The notes under the pieces were generated by a model that was not told the DNA's origin, did not search any database, and saw nothing but the letters and a program-made list of their open reading frames with translations. Below, piece by piece: positions 1 to 8,933 of a stretch of DNA of 46,589 nucleotides; positions within the stretch are counted from its first letter, which is position 1; each line of letters begins with the position of its first letter. This DNA is from Clostridia bacterium. Lineage in GTDB: Bacteria; Bacillota; Clostridia; UBA1381; UBA9506. The DNA lies in NCBI GenBank assembly GCA_017549205.1, contig JAFYVH010000018.1, forward strand, positions 1 through 46,589, written 5' to 3'. The position numbers were made by a program, and so were the translations under genes.

Positions 1-378
1 ACCGATGTCAATGTTTTCAACCGCTTCCTCTAAAGTCACGCCTTCTTTTTGAATGGTTTGTTTAAAGGGATACAGGTTAATTGCCACAACATCAATGGTG
101 TCAACGCCTAATTCTTCCAACTGGCTCATGTGTTCAGGATTTTCACGCATAGCCAAAATACCTGCATGAATTTTCGGATGCAATGTTTTCACACGACCAT
201 CTAAACATTCGGGAAACCCGGTGATGTCAGAAACACCTGTCACCGCAAGGCCTGCCTCTTTCAGCACCCGCTTTGTTCCGCCTGTTGAAACAATTTCAAA
301 ACCTAAATCAATTAAGCCTTTTGCAAATTCTACAATACCATTTTTATCTGATACGCTAAGTAATGCTCTTTTTGCCAT
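1..378 (-). CDS. purH: PurH, bifunctional AICAR formyltransferase/IMP cyclohydrolase (N-terminal part only)
   Basis: The gene runs off the left edge, so only the first 126 codons are present. The product begins [14 protein letters not shown] and has the N-terminal IMP cyclohydrolase (MGS-like) fold signatures STGGT, TGFPE and [15 protein letters not shown] near residues 30-75. This domain closes the ring of FAICAR to IMP. The missing C-terminal domain transfers the formyl group from 10-formyl-THF to AICAR. It is the last of four purine genes on this strand, about 30 bases after purN. An ATG at 378 preceded by AAGGAG decides the start. Identification is secure; the 3' part cannot be judged. 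Confidence 0.95.
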   Translation of the reverse strand, partial: MAKRALLSVSDKNGIVEFAKGLIDLGFEIVSTGGTKRVLKEAGLAVTGVSDITGFPECLDGRVKTLHPKIHAGILAMRENPEHMSQLEELGVDTIDVVAINLYPFKQTIQKEGVTLEEAVENIDIG

Positions 379-408
379 GTTAATCTGCTCCTTTGTCAAA
401 ATTTTATA

Positions 409-1047
409 TTAGTGTATAATAACCCGACGACCCACACGCTCCAGGCGTCCGGCACATAAAAGTTCCACTGCCTGCGGCAACAGAATGTGCTCTGCTTCCA
501 CCATAACCTTCTGCTGCAAAGCTTCAGCATCAATTCCCTCGGGAATCTCCACCGCCTTTTGCAGAATAATGGCACCGCCATCTGTCACTTCGTTAACAAA
601 ATGGACGGTGGCACCTGTTACCTTCACGCCATATTCCAAAGCTCTTTCATGCACATGAAGACCATAAAAGCCATCACCGCAAAAAGAGGGAATCAAGGCT
701 GGGTGCACATTCACAATCCGGTCGGGATACTGCCGGATGAATTGGTCGCTGAGTACCAGCATAAAGCCTGCCAGCACCAATACATCAATATCTCGCTGAC
801 GCAGCACTCCGCTAAGAGCCTCCTCAAAAGTCGCCCGGTCAGAAAACGCCTTTCTGTCCACACAAACGCCCTCAATACCGGCTTTTTTGGCTCTCTCCAA
901 GGCAAAGGCTCCCGGTTTGCTGGACACCACAACCGAAATAGTACCACTTTCAAGCTCACCACGACCTGCCGCATCAATTAATGCCTGCAAATTGGTTCCG
1001 CCACCCGAAACCAAAATACCAATCCGTTTTTTTGTCTGTGTCGTCAT
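409..1047 (-). CDS. purN: Phosphoribosylglycinamide formyltransferase PurN
   Basis: GAR transformylase, third step of de novo purine synthesis, transferring a formyl group from 10-formyl-THF to GAR. The 212-residue product is the usual family length. It starts with the phosphate-binding segment VSGGGTNLQALIDA, carries the catalytic Asn and His in VNVHPALIPSF, and has the acidic residue in VTDGGAII, in the expected order. It lies between purM (19-base gap) and purH in a compact operon. The formyl donor can be made by the Fhs encoded at 30670-32340. No oddities seen. Confidence 0.97.
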   Translation of the reverse strand: MTTQTKKRIGILVSGGGTNLQALIDAAGRGELESGTISVVVSSKPGAFALERAKKAGIEGVCVDRKAFSDRATFEEALSGVLRQRDIDVLVLAGFMLVLSDQFIRQYPDRIVNVHPALIPSFCGDGFYGLHVHERALEYGVKVTGATVHFVNEVTDGGAIILQKAVEIPEGIDAEALQQKVMVEAEHILLPQAVELLCAGRLERVGRRVIIH

Positions 1048-1066
1048 AATCTGTGTCCTCTTTGTG

Positions 1067-2101
1067 TCATTCTATGGCAACGCCTGCTTCACCGGCAGCC
1101 ACTTCACCAATAATCCACGCCTTTTCACCCAAGGCTTTCAAGTGGCTCACTGCCTGATCCGCTTTCTCTTTATCCACTGCCATCACAAGACCAATGCCCA
1201 TGTTAAAGGTGTTAAACAAGTCACGCTCTGAAAGGTTTGCTCTGTCTTCCATCAGTTTGAAAATGGCAGGAATTTCAAAGCTGTCTTTCTTCACTTTAGC
1301 ACACAAGCCTTCAGGCAGCATACGGGGAATGTTTTCATAAAAACCGCCGCCTGTAATGTGAGATACAGCATTAATGCCCACATTTTCAATAACAGAAAGC
1401 AATGATTTTACATAAATCTTTGTGGGTGTCAGCAAGGCATCGCCCAAAGAGCAGCCCAAGCCTGCCGGCACTTCTGCCAAATGTGCCTTGGCCGTTTCGG
1501 CATCTAAATTAAAAATTTTACGAACTAAAGAATAGCCGTTACTATGTATGCCGGAAGATGCAATACCAACTAAGGCATCTCCTGTCTTTGTGTTTTTGCC
1601 GTCCAAGATTTTATCCTTATCAACAACGCCCACACAAAAACCGGCCAAATCATATTCTTCAGGGTCATAAAAACCGGGCATTTCCGCAGTTTCGCCACCA
1701 ATCAAGGCAGCGCCTGCCTGCTGGCAACCATCTGCTACGCCCTTAACAATTTCAGCAATTCTGGTAGGCACATTTTTGCCCACTGCCAGATAATCTAAAA
1801 AGAACAAGGGTTTCGCACCGGAGCAGGCAATGTCATTAGCACACATAGCCACACAGTCCTGACCAATGGTGTCATGCTTGTCCATCAAAAACGCAATGCG
1901 CAGTTTTGTTCCCACGCCGTCTGTACCGGAAACCAAAACGGGATTTTTATATCCTTGTCCCAGCTCAAACAAGCCACCAAAGCCGCCAAGACCACTCAAA
2001 ACGCCGGGGGTAAAGGTCTTGTTAACATGCTCTTTCATCAGTTTAACCGCTTCATAGCCGGCCTCTACATCCACACCTGCTGCTTTATAAGCTGTACTCA
2101 T
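1067..2101 (-). CDS. purM: Phosphoribosylformylglycinamidine cyclo-ligase PurM (AIR synthetase)
   Basis: Converts FGAM to AIR with ATP. The 344-residue product has the AIRS-family N-terminal half with [13 protein letters not shown] near residues 59-71, [10 protein letters not shown], the [11 protein letters not shown] loop, and the C-terminal segment [16 protein letters not shown]. Its length is normal. The start ATG overlaps the last bases of purF (ATGA, 4-base overlap), which implies translational coupling. Cytosolic enzyme, part of purF-M-N-H. Confidence 0.97.
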   Translation of the reverse strand: MSTAYKAAGVDVEAGYEAVKLMKEHVNKTFTPGVLSGLGGFGGLFELGQGYKNPVLVSGTDGVGTKLRIAFLMDKHDTIGQDCVAMCANDIACSGAKPLFFLDYLAVGKNVPTRIAEIVKGVADGCQQAGAALIGGETAEMPGFYDPEEYDLAGFCVGVVDKDKILDGKNTKTGDALVGIASSGIHSNGYSLVRKIFNLDAETAKAHLAEVPAGLGCSLGDALLTPTKIYVKSLLSVIENVGINAVSHITGGGFYENIPRMLPEGLCAKVKKDSFEIPAIFKLMEDRANLSERDLFNTFNMGIGLVMAVDKEKADQAVSHLKALGEKAWIIGEVAAGEAGVAIE

Positions 2102-3546
2102 TTCTTTCTCTCCTTTTTATGTTCAAACTCTACTTTGTCAACTGTCAAAGGCACTTCCATGGGATATTCGCCGGAGAAGCAGCCGTGGCAATAATCACAG
2201 TTTAAGGATTTTGTGGCTCTTTTTAGTCCCTCCATGCTTAAATAGCCCAAAGAGTCTGCACCAATTTTCTGTCTGATTTCTTCAACAGAATATTTAACCG
2301 CCATAAGATTTTCTCTTGACGGAATGTCCGTTCCAAAATAGCAAGGCCACATAAACGGCGGTGAGCTCACCCGCATATGCACTTCCTTTGCTCCCGCCTC
2401 TTTCAAGGCACGAATAATGTTTGCGCAGGTAGTACCGCGAACAATGGAGTCATCAATCATCACCACGCGCTTGCCGCAAACACTGCTTTTTAAAACATTC
2501 AGCTTAATGTTAACGGCTGCCTCGCGCTGTGCCTGTGTAGGCAAAATAAAGGTTCTTCCAATGTATTTATTTTTAATAAAGCCTTTGCCATAAGGCAGTC
2601 CCGATTCCTCTGCATAGCCAATGGCTGCGCAAAGACCGGAATCCGGCACGCCAAATACAAGGTCTGCATCGGCAGGAAATTCCTTTGCCAACTCGTGACC
2701 CATGGCTTTTCTCACCTCATAAACGCTGGCTCCCTCAATCACGCTGTCAGGACGAGCATTGTAAACATATTCAAAAACACAAATTTTTGCCCGCTTTAGC
2801 GCTTTTTCATGTCGGATAGAGTGTAAGCCGTCCCTATCAACCCAAACAACCTCGCCCGGCTCCACATCACGAATAAACTCCGCGCCGATGTTATCAAAAA
2901 CGCAGGTCTCCGACGAAAGCACATAAGAGTTCTCCAGCTTACCGATAGAAAGAGGACGAATACCATACGGGTCTCTGGCGCCCAAAAGCTTCCGAGGACT
3001 CATCATAACCAGAGAGTATGCGCCCTGAAAACTGTCCATGGCATTCAAAACCGCCTGCTCAATAGAGTGAGAGGCAATTCGCTCCTGTGCAATTTTATAC
3101 ATCATCACTTCGCCGTCAATCAAGGTCTGAAAAATGCCACCGCTTTTCTGAAAAGCTGTCCGCATTTCCCCCGAATTAATCAAATTGCCGTTGTGGGCCA
3201 GCGCCAGTGTTCCTTTCACATATTTATAAACGAGGGGCTGCGCATTTTCCCGATAGTTGCCACCCTTGGTGGAATAGCGCACATGACCCACAGCAATCGT
3301 ACCTTTTAAGCTGTTTAAAATCCGGTCGCTGAAAACATCAGGCACCAGTCCCAAATCCTTGTGGGTTAAAAAGTTTCCGTCATCGTTCACCACAATACCA
3401 GCACTTTCCTGACCTCTGTGCTGTAAGCCATATAAGGCGTAGTATGTAAGTCTGGCAACATCAAAACCGTCGTTGTCATAAATACCGAAAACGCCACATT
3501 CTTCCTTCGCTTTATCAGACAAGGTAAGCATTTTAGTTTCACTCAT
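2098..3546 (-). CDS. purF: Amidophosphoribosyltransferase PurF
   Basis: Commits PRPP and glutamine to purine synthesis. I place the start at 3546 (MSETKMLTL) because TAGGAG lies 8 bases upstream. The frame is open to 3630, but that stretch is the intergenic hairpin. This gives 482 residues with a 16-residue propeptide before Cys17 ([11 protein letters not shown]), the N-terminal glutaminase nucleophile exposed after processing. The C-terminal half has the PRPP loop [13 protein letters not shown] and ends with a [10 protein letters not shown] motif. That motif matches the Fe-S, Bacillus-type PurF rather than the cluster-free E. coli type. It is the first gene of the purine run. No guanine riboswitch or PurR-like box is visible in the short upstream gap. 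Confidence 0.97.
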   Translation of the reverse strand: MSETKMLTLSDKAKEECGVFGIYDNDGFDVARLTYYALYGLQHRGQESAGIVVNDDGNFLTHKDLGLVPDVFSDRILNSLKGTIAVGHVRYSTKGGNYRENAQPLVYKYVKGTLALAHNGNLINSGEMRTAFQKSGGIFQTLIDGEVMMYKIAQERIASHSIEQAVLNAMDSFQGAYSLVMMSPRKLLGARDPYGIRPLSIGKLENSYVLSSETCVFDNIGAEFIRDVEPGEVVWVDRDGLHSIRHEKALKRAKICVFEYVYNARPDSVIEGASVYEVRKAMGHELAKEFPADADLVFGVPDSGLCAAIGYAEESGLPYGKGFIKNKYIGRTFILPTQAQREAAVNIKLNVLKSSVCGKRVVMIDDSIVRGTTCANIIRALKEAGAKEVHMRVSSPPFMWPCYFGTDIPSRENLMAVKYSVEEIRQKIGADSLGYLSMEGLKRATKSLNCDYCHGCFSGEYPMEVPLTVDKVEFEHKKERKK

Positions 3547-3580
3547 AGATTTTTCTCCTACAACAAAATTTTCCATCGCT

Positions 3581-3620
3581 AAAAAACCATTAACGCGGTC
3601 GGCAAAGCCAACCGCGTTAA
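3581..3620 (-). terminator. Intrinsic terminator or attenuator between kdgK and purF
   Basis: On the minus strand a 10-base arm TTAACGCGGT (3620-3611) pairs with ACCGCGTTAA (3599-3590). An inner GGC/GCC pair sits around a short loop, and ATGGTTTTTT follows. It lies 11 bases after the kdgK stop and about 35 bases before the purF ribosome binding site. It should end or attenuate transcripts from the uronate genes before the purine genes. Confidence 0.8.
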
Positions 3621-3630
3621 ATGGGCCCAA

Positions 3631-4653
3631 TTATCGTTGTACACGACCGGAACCATCGCCACCTGCCAGACTCAAAACTTCTTTCACGCTCATCAGGTTA
3701 AAGTCACCCTCAATGCTGTGCTTTAAGCAAGAAGCCGCAACGGCAAACTCAATGGTATCCTGCATGCTGTATTTTTCCAAAAAGCCGTAAATCAAGCCGC
3801 CACCAAAGGAATCGCCGCCGCCAACACGGTCCACGATGTTAATGTTGTATTTCTTGGATTTATAATATTCTTTACCATCATATAAAAGTGCTGACCAGTT
3901 GTTAATGGAGGCAGAAATGCTTTCACGCAGGGTGATAGCCACATGGGAGAAACCAAATTTATCTGCCAGCTGTTTTGCAACATCACGATATCCTGCATCA
4001 GAAAGCTCGCCGGAGGTGATATCTGTTGCAGAAGCTTTAATGCCAAACACCTTCTCGGCATCTTCTTCATTAGCGATGCACACATCAACATATTCCATCA
4101 AGCCGCTCATAACCTTACCGGCTTTTTCGCTGGTCCAAAGTTTCTTTCTGAAGTTTAAGTCACAGCTAATGGTAATGCCCTTTGCCTTGGCAGCTTTACA
4201 AGCTTCCAAGCACAGCGCTGCTGCACTGTCAGAGAGGGCCGGGGTAATGCCGGTGAAGTGGAACCACTGTGCACCGTCAAAAATAGCATCCCAGTCAAAA
4301 TCGCCGGACTCGGCTGTGGCAATAGAAGAATGGGCACGGTCATAAGTTACGGTAGAAGCACGCTGAGAAGCGCCTTTTTCCACAAAATAAACACCCAGTC
4401 TTTCGCCGCCTTTAGCGATATAGTCTGTCTTAACATTATATTTTTTCAATTCAGACTGACACCAGGCACCAATCAGGTTATCCGGCATCTTGGTTACAAA
4501 ATAAGCCTCATGACCATAACCGGCCAGAGAAACAGCCACATTGGCTTCGCCGCCGCCAAATGTTGCTTCAAGATTTGTTGCCTGAATAATTCTCTGATGA
4601 CGAACCGTCTGCAAACGGAGCATGATTTCACCAAATGTTACTACTTTAGCCAT
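3631..4653 (-). CDS. kdgK: 2-dehydro-3-deoxygluconokinase (PfkB family)
   Basis: Phosphorylates 2-keto-3-deoxygluconate (KDG) to KDPG with ATP. The 340-residue protein has the N-terminal PfkB signature GGGEANVAVSLAGYGHEA near residues 33-50. The C-terminal signature VDRVGGGDSFGGGLIYG has the catalytic Asp in GGGDSF. The start is fixed by TTGGAGG 8 bases upstream of ATG 4653. The family has many sugar specificities. KDG is inferred from the KDPG aldolase gene directly upstream and the beta-glucuronidase and symporter across the divergent promoter. Fructokinase or ribokinase activity would be the alternative. Confidence 0.88.
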   Translation of the reverse strand: MAKVVTFGEIMLRLQTVRHQRIIQATNLEATFGGGEANVAVSLAGYGHEAYFVTKMPDNLIGAWCQSELKKYNVKTDYIAKGGERLGVYFVEKGASQRASTVTYDRAHSSIATAESGDFDWDAIFDGAQWFHFTGITPALSDSAAALCLEACKAAKAKGITISCDLNFRKKLWTSEKAGKVMSGLMEYVDVCIANEEDAEKVFGIKASATDITSGELSDAGYRDVAKQLADKFGFSHVAITLRESISASINNWSALLYDGKEYYKSKKYNINIVDRVGGGDSFGGGLIYGFLEKYSMQDTIEFAVAASCLKHSIEGDFNLMSVKEVLSLAGGDGSGRVQR

Positions 4654-4733
4654 TAGAATACCTCCAAATTGTCAAATTTATTTTTTAGTAATTATTATGC
4701 ACAAATTCGTTTCAACAATTCTCCAAAGGTTTT

Positions 4734-5378
4734 TTATAAACCTCTTGCCTCTTTAATGCGTTTAACAAATTCACGACCGGTAGCGGTAATGGCCGCATAG
4801 TCACCGGTTTTCGCACCGGCTGTCAGGGCACCGCCCGCACCAACGGCAACAGCACCTGCTTTAATCCATTCAGCCACATTGTTAACATCCACACCGCCGG
4901 TGGGCATAATTTTTGCATAGGGAATGGGGCCTTTAATTGCTTTAATCATTTTGGGGCCACCTGCTTCGCCGGGGAACAGTTTCACAATATCTGCACCGGC
5001 TTCCATAGCTTCCACAACCTCTTTAATGGTCATAGCACCGGGCATGCAGGCAACTCTGTAACGATTGCAGAGCTTAACGGTTTCCAGATTGAAATAAGGG
5101 CTTACAACATATTGTGCACCGGATAAAATCGCAATCCTGGCAGTTTCAGAATCCATAACGGTTCCGGCACCCAAGATAATTTCATCGGGGGTATAGCGTT
5201 TTGCCAGTTCTTCAATAACATGATGTGCGCCGGGCACGGTAAAGGTCAGTTCAATGGCAGGCACGCCACCTTCAATGCAGGCATCGGCAATTTTTATAGC
5301 CTGCTCTGCATCATTGGCACGAACAACAGCCACAATACCGGTGTCGCAAATTTTGGTAATAATCTTTTCCTTATCCAT
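4734..5378 (-). CDS. eda: KDPG/KHG aldolase (bifunctional 2-keto-3-deoxy-6-phosphogluconate aldolase)
   Basis: Cleaves KDPG to pyruvate and glyceraldehyde-3-phosphate. The start is set at 5378 (MDKEKIITKI) because AAAGGAGCG lies just upstream, giving 214 residues, the family norm. An in-frame extension to 5525 would cover the promoter. The class I aldolase residues are present: Glu43 in AIELTFTVPGA and the Schiff-base Lys133 in DIVKLFPGEAGG. PTGGVDVNNV forms the phosphate site. It is the first gene of the leftward uronate pair, 80 bases before kdgK, and probably co-transcribed with it from the promoter at 5455-5483. Confidence 0.94.
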   Translation of the reverse strand: MDKEKIITKICDTGIVAVVRANDAEQAIKIADACIEGGVPAIELTFTVPGAHHVIEELAKRYTPDEIILGAGTVMDSETARIAILSGAQYVVSPYFNLETVKLCNRYRVACMPGAMTIKEVVEAMEAGADIVKLFPGEAGGPKMIKAIKGPIPYAKIMPTGGVDVNNVAEWIKAGAVAVGAGGALTAGAKTGDYAAITATGREFVKRIKEARGL

Positions 5379-5431
5379 CTTTTTCGCTCCTTTATCTTTT
5401 TTCGTCAGCCGAAAACATTTACTAAATAATA

Positions 5432-5448
5432 TGCCAATAAATATGGCA
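5432..5448. promoter_or_regulatory. Inverted repeat at the eda start site, candidate operator
   Basis: TGCCA and TGGCA arms flank a 7-base AT-rich centre. The site sits at the expected transcription start of the eda promoter, where a bound repressor would block initiation. LacI- and GntR-type regulators often bind such sites. No regulator gene is present in this module, so the binder is unknown. Confidence 0.5.
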
Positions 5449-5454
5449 ATATAT

Positions 5455-5483
5455 ATTGTATCATAAGAATTTCCCAAGGTCAA
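5455..5483 (-). promoter_or_regulatory. Promoter of eda-kdgK
   Basis: On the minus strand TTGACC (5483-5478) and TACAAT (5460-5455) are separated by exactly 17 bases, a near-consensus housekeeping promoter. Initiation is expected near 5448, about 70 bases before the eda start. The leader overlaps the TGCCA/TGGCA dyad. Confidence 0.75.
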
Positions 5484-5504
5484 TAACCGCTGTTTAAAAC
5501 TTTC

Positions 5505-5519
5505 AATTTCGTCGAAATT
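5505..5519. promoter_or_regulatory. Perfect 7+1+7 dyad in the divergent eda/symporter control region
   Basis: AATTTCG-T-CGAAATT is a perfect inverted repeat with a single central base, midway between the two divergent units. A looser TTTCAT/ATGAAA dyad lies at 5542-5560 on the symporter side. No poly-T follows, so it is more likely a protein-binding site than a terminator. It is a candidate operator for uronate control of both arms. Confidence 0.5.
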
Positions 5520-5647
5520 TAACAAATTTAATGAATTTTATTTTCATTCTTCGCATGAAACAGACATTCCATTCTATTTCCGCCTAAAAAAATATTAGTA
5601 TTTTTATGAAATACGGGTAAAACTAACACACAAAAGGAGTGTTCGAA

Positions 5648-7030
5648 ATGAAAAAATTTGGACTTTCTGATAAGCTGGGCTACATGTTCGGAGACCTGGG
5701 CAATGACTTTTTCTTTATATTAGCCAGTTCTTATCTAATAGTTTTTTACACAAAGGTACTGGGCATAGCCGGTTCAGTCGTGGGCACCTTATTCTTGGTG
5801 GCCCGCTTTGTAGATGCCTTTACCGATGTAACGATGGGCAGAATTGTAGACACCACAAAGCCCAAAAAAAACGGGCGTTTCCGTCCCTGGATTCGCCGCA
5901 TGGCCATCCCCGTTGTGCTGGCTGGTATTTTCATGTTCATCCCTGCAGCCAAAAACCTGCCATATTGGGGCAAGCTTATTTACATTTATGTGTCCTATCT
6001 TTTGTGGGGTAGCGTTTGTTACACAGCCATTAATATTCCCTATGGCTCCATGGCCTCCGTTATCACCGATGACCCTGTGGAGCGTACCTCCCTTTCCACC
6101 TTTCGTTCCATTGGTGCTGCCATTGCCGGTGTGGCGGTGAGCGCCGGCGTCCCCCAGATTATCTATACCTATGACAACCAGGGCAACCAGCTAATTTTAG
6201 GTGATCGTTTTTTACCTTTAACTCTCGTCTTTGGCTTGATGGCTCTCCTTTGTTACTGGCTCTGCTACAGTCTGACCTGCGAGCGTATTACCATAGAAAA
6301 TGAAACCAGAGAAACCAGCAACTTTTTTGTCGCACTTAAAAACATGGCCAAAAACCGTGCCCTGTGGGCTCTCATCGCCGCTGCCATTGTTTTGCTGCTT
6401 TCTTCCCTACTCTCTGCCAGCATGAATTTATATTTGTTCATGGACTACTTTAAAAACAAAGAGGCCATGAGCGTGGCAGGTCTTTTGCAAACCGCCTGCA
6501 CACTGGCGCTGGCACCTTTTTCTACAACCATCACGGAAAAAATCGGCAAAAAAGAAGCCTCGGGTATTGCCGTTTTATTTGCTTCCGGCATCTATTTTCT
6601 GCTCTTTTTCTTGCGGCTTTACAATCCCTGGATTTTCTGTCTGCTTCTTGTGTTCGGCAACTTGGGTGTGGGACTTTTTAACCTGATGATTTGGGCTTTC
6701 ATCACCGATGTCATCGACCACCAGGAGGCCCACATTGGCACCCGTGATGACGGCACAATCTATGCGGTTTATTCCTTCGCCCGCAAAATCGGTCAGGCTC
6801 TTGCCGGCGGTCTGGGTGGTTATGCCCTTTCCATCATTGGCTATGTCGCCTCAACAGAAAATGTTGTGCAAACAACTCAGGTCACCAATCGTATTTACAC
6901 CGTTTCAACCCTCTTTCCGGCCATTTGCTATTTTGTGGTGGCCATGATTTTAATTTTCTTCTATCCCCTTTCCCGCAAGAAAATAGCAGAAAATCGACGG
7001 CTGATTGAAGCGCGCCGCCATAAGAATTAA
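5648..7030 (+). CDS. GPH-family (glycoside-pentoside-hexuronide):cation symporter, likely glucuronide importer
   Basis: Integral membrane carrier of the MFS-like GPH family with about 12 hydrophobic segments and 460 residues. The start is ATG 5648, 8 bases after AAAGGAG; a GTG at 5639 overlaps that ribosome binding site. The family signature between helices 2 and 3 is present near residues 56-80, with DVTMGR, DTTKPKKNG and FRPWI. AHIGTRDDGTIYAVYSFARK lies in the late cytoplasmic loop. The gene after it is a beta-glucuronidase, so glucuronides are the likely cargo, with sodium or proton as coupling ion. Substrate assignment rests on context; other glycosides are possible. Confidence 0.85.
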   Translation: MKKFGLSDKLGYMFGDLGNDFFFILASSYLIVFYTKVLGIAGSVVGTLFLVARFVDAFTDVTMGRIVDTTKPKKNGRFRPWIRRMAIPVVLAGIFMFIPAAKNLPYWGKLIYIYVSYLLWGSVCYTAINIPYGSMASVITDDPVERTSLSTFRSIGAAIAGVAVSAGVPQIIYTYDNQGNQLILGDRFLPLTLVFGLMALLCYWLCYSLTCERITIENETRETSNFFVALKNMAKNRALWALIAAAIVLLLSSLLSASMNLYLFMDYFKNKEAMSVAGLLQTACTLALAPFSTTITEKIGKKEASGIAVLFASGIYFLLFFLRLYNPWIFCLLLVFGNLGVGLFNLMIWAFITDVIDHQEAHIGTRDDGTIYAVYSFARKIGQALAGGLGGYALSIIGYVASTENVVQTTQVTNRIYTVSTLFPAICYFVVAMILIFFYPLSRKKIAENRRLIEARRHKN

Positions 7031-7074
7031 CCCTCACAAACACAAGATTAAATCATAAACGAAAGGATGTTTCT

Positions 7075-8880
7075 ATGTTATACCCAAAACTGAGTTCTTC
7101 CCGTGCCCTTATTGACCTTTCCGGCATTTGGGATTTTTCTCTGCACCACGCAGACGAGGTAACCGACGCCGATATTAAAAACCCTTTAAAAGACCCCATG
7201 ACCATCGCTGTCCCCGCCTCTTACAATGACCAAAAAGAAGGGGAATCGTTTCGTGACCACTATGGCTGGGTGCTTTACAGACGCTCTTTCTCCATTCCCG
7301 ATTGTCTGAAAACCCAGAGAGTTGTCCTCCGGTTCGGTGCCGTAACTCACACGGCAAAGATTTATTTAAACGACAGGCTCATCTGTGAACATAAGGGCGG
7401 ATTTTTGCCCTTTGAGGTTGAAATCACCGATTTTCTTTGTCCTGACGAAAACTGCCTCACGGTAGCGGTGGATAACCGTATTAATTTTTCCACTTTGCCG
7501 GTGGGCAGCGAGCAAGGGGGCAACATGCTCTCAGGGCTCATCCCCGACCTTCCCGGCGTAACCCCCAAAAAACAAAACTATCCCAACTTCGATTTCTTTA
7601 ATTACAGCGGCATTCCCCGCCCCGTTAAAATTTACACCACGCCAAAAAATTATATTGATGATGTAACTTTCTCTTACACAGTAAATGGCGGCACCGCACA
7701 GGTCTCCTATGCTATTGAAACGGTGGGTGTGGGCGATGTCAGCCTGACAATTTACGACGAAGACGATAAACCCGTCGCCGTAGCCAAAGGAGGCGCCGGC
7801 ACCTTCACGCTTGAAAACGTACACCTTTGGCAACCGCTAGCTGCCTATCTCTACCGTGCCGAAATCAAGTTTGATACCGATTGCTACACCGAACACTTCG
7901 GCATCCGCACGGTAGAGGTGAAAGGACAGACCTTCTTAATTAACGGCAAACCCTTTTACTTTAAAGGCTTTGGCAAGCATGAAGATACCCCTTTTCGCGG
8001 TCGCGGTTTAGACGAAGTGGCAAATGTAAAAGACTTAAGCCTTTTAAAGTGGATAGGCGCCAACTCCTTTCGCACCAGTCACTACCCCTATGCCGAAGAA
8101 ATGATGCTCCTTTGCGACCGTGAGGGCATTGTGGTCATCGATGAAACCCCCGCCGTGGGTGTCAACTTAAATTTCGGTGCTGCCGCCGGTGGCAAACCCC
8201 AGGATACCTATGAAATTCTTCGCGTCAAAGAGCACCACGAAGAAGTGATTCGCGACATGATTGCCCGGGATAAAAATCGTGCCTGCGTTGTCATGTGGTC
8301 CATCGCCAACGAATCCGACACCACCACCCATCCCGAAAGTGCCCTTTCTTACTATCAGCCACTGTATGATTTGGCACACGCCTCGGACCCGCAAAACAGA
8401 CCCGTTACCATTGTGGGCGTTCAAAACGACTTTACCAAAGATAAAACCCTGCCCATAACCGATGTTATCTGTTTAAACCGTTACTACGGCTGGTATGTTT
8501 ACGGCGGCGATCTTAAAGCAGCCCAGCAGGCACTTGCTCTGGAACTGGACTATTGGAAAAAGCTGGGTAAACCGTTAATGTTCACAGAATACGGCGCCGA
8601 TACTGTGGCAGGTCTTCACGCCGCCACCCCAACCATGTTCACAGAAGAATATCAGGTGGAATTTTATGAGGCTGTGCACGAGGTCACAGACCGCTATGAC
8701 TTTTTCATTGGCGAGCAGGTCTGGAACTTTGCCGATTTTGCAACCATTCAGGGCATCATGCGGGTAGACGGCAACAAAAAGGGCATCTTCACCCGCGACC
8801 GCCGCCCCAAATTAGCCGCCCATTACTTCCGCAACCGCTGGCATAGCATCCCTGACTTTGAATATAAACCAAAGCACTGA
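7075..8880 (+). CDS. uidA: Beta-glucuronidase (GH2)
   Basis: Retaining GH2 hydrolase, 601 residues, with N-terminal sugar-binding, middle Ig-like and C-terminal TIM-barrel domains in normal order. The acid/base Glu413 is in WSIANESDT and the nucleophile Glu505 is in LMFTEYGADT. The N-K pair that reads the substrate carboxylate is present as Asn567 and Lys569 in DGNKKGIFTR. That pair separates true glucuronidases from beta-galactosidases. A loop near residues 362-390 (VNLNFGAAAGGKPQDTYEIL) sits where the active-site Loop 1 lies in E. coli GusA and is about 6 residues shorter. No signal peptide is seen, so it acts on imported glucuronides. The gene follows the symporter after 44 bases, with GAAAGGA before the ATG, and ends at a strong terminator. 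Confidence 0.95.
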   Translation: MLYPKLSSSRALIDLSGIWDFSLHHADEVTDADIKNPLKDPMTIAVPASYNDQKEGESFRDHYGWVLYRRSFSIPDCLKTQRVVLRFGAVTHTAKIYLNDRLICEHKGGFLPFEVEITDFLCPDENCLTVAVDNRINFSTLPVGSEQGGNMLSGLIPDLPGVTPKKQNYPNFDFFNYSGIPRPVKIYTTPKNYIDDVTFSYTVNGGTAQVSYAIETVGVGDVSLTIYDEDDKPVAVAKGGAGTFTLENVHLWQPLAAYLYRAEIKFDTDCYTEHFGIRTVEVKGQTFLINGKPFYFKGFGKHEDTPFRGRGLDEVANVKDLSLLKWIGANSFRTSHYPYAEEMMLLCDREGIVVIDETPAVGVNLNFGAAAGGKPQDTYEILRVKEHHEEVIRDMIARDKNRACVVMWSIANESDTTTHPESALSYYQPLYDLAHASDPQNRPVTIVGVQNDFTKDKTLPITDVICLNRYYGWYVYGGDLKAAQQALALELDYWKKLGKPLMFTEYGADTVAGLHAATPTMFTEEYQVEFYEAVHEVTDRYDFFIGEQVWNFADFATIQGIMRVDGNKKGIFTRDRRPKLAAHYFRNRWHSIPDFEYKPKH

Positions 8881-8885
8881 TACAA

Positions 8886-8915
8886 GAAAAAACCCTCCAA
8901 AACGGAGGGTTTTTT
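8886..8915. terminator. Bidirectional terminator between uidA and yunB
   Basis: CCCTCC/GGAGGG arms around AAAAC, with an A run on the left and six T on the right. It can end the rightward uidA transcript and the leftward yunB transcript. Confidence 0.9.
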
Positions 8916-8933
8916 CATTCCGTATTTCAATTT

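Noticed and set aside
3547..3630. N-terminal extension of PurF to a TTG at 3630
   Set aside because: The extension would translate the terminator hairpin. A proper ribosome binding site and the normal short propeptide before Cys17 favour the ATG at 3546.
3546..3630. Guanine/adenine riboswitch ahead of purF
   Set aside because: The gap is 84 bases and is filled by a simple GC hairpin. None of the conserved purine aptamer loop sequences are present.
5379..5525. N-terminal extension of KDPG aldolase
   Set aside because: It would cover the -10/-35 promoter and the dyad. AAAGGAG before ATG 5378 and the family length argue for the shorter protein.
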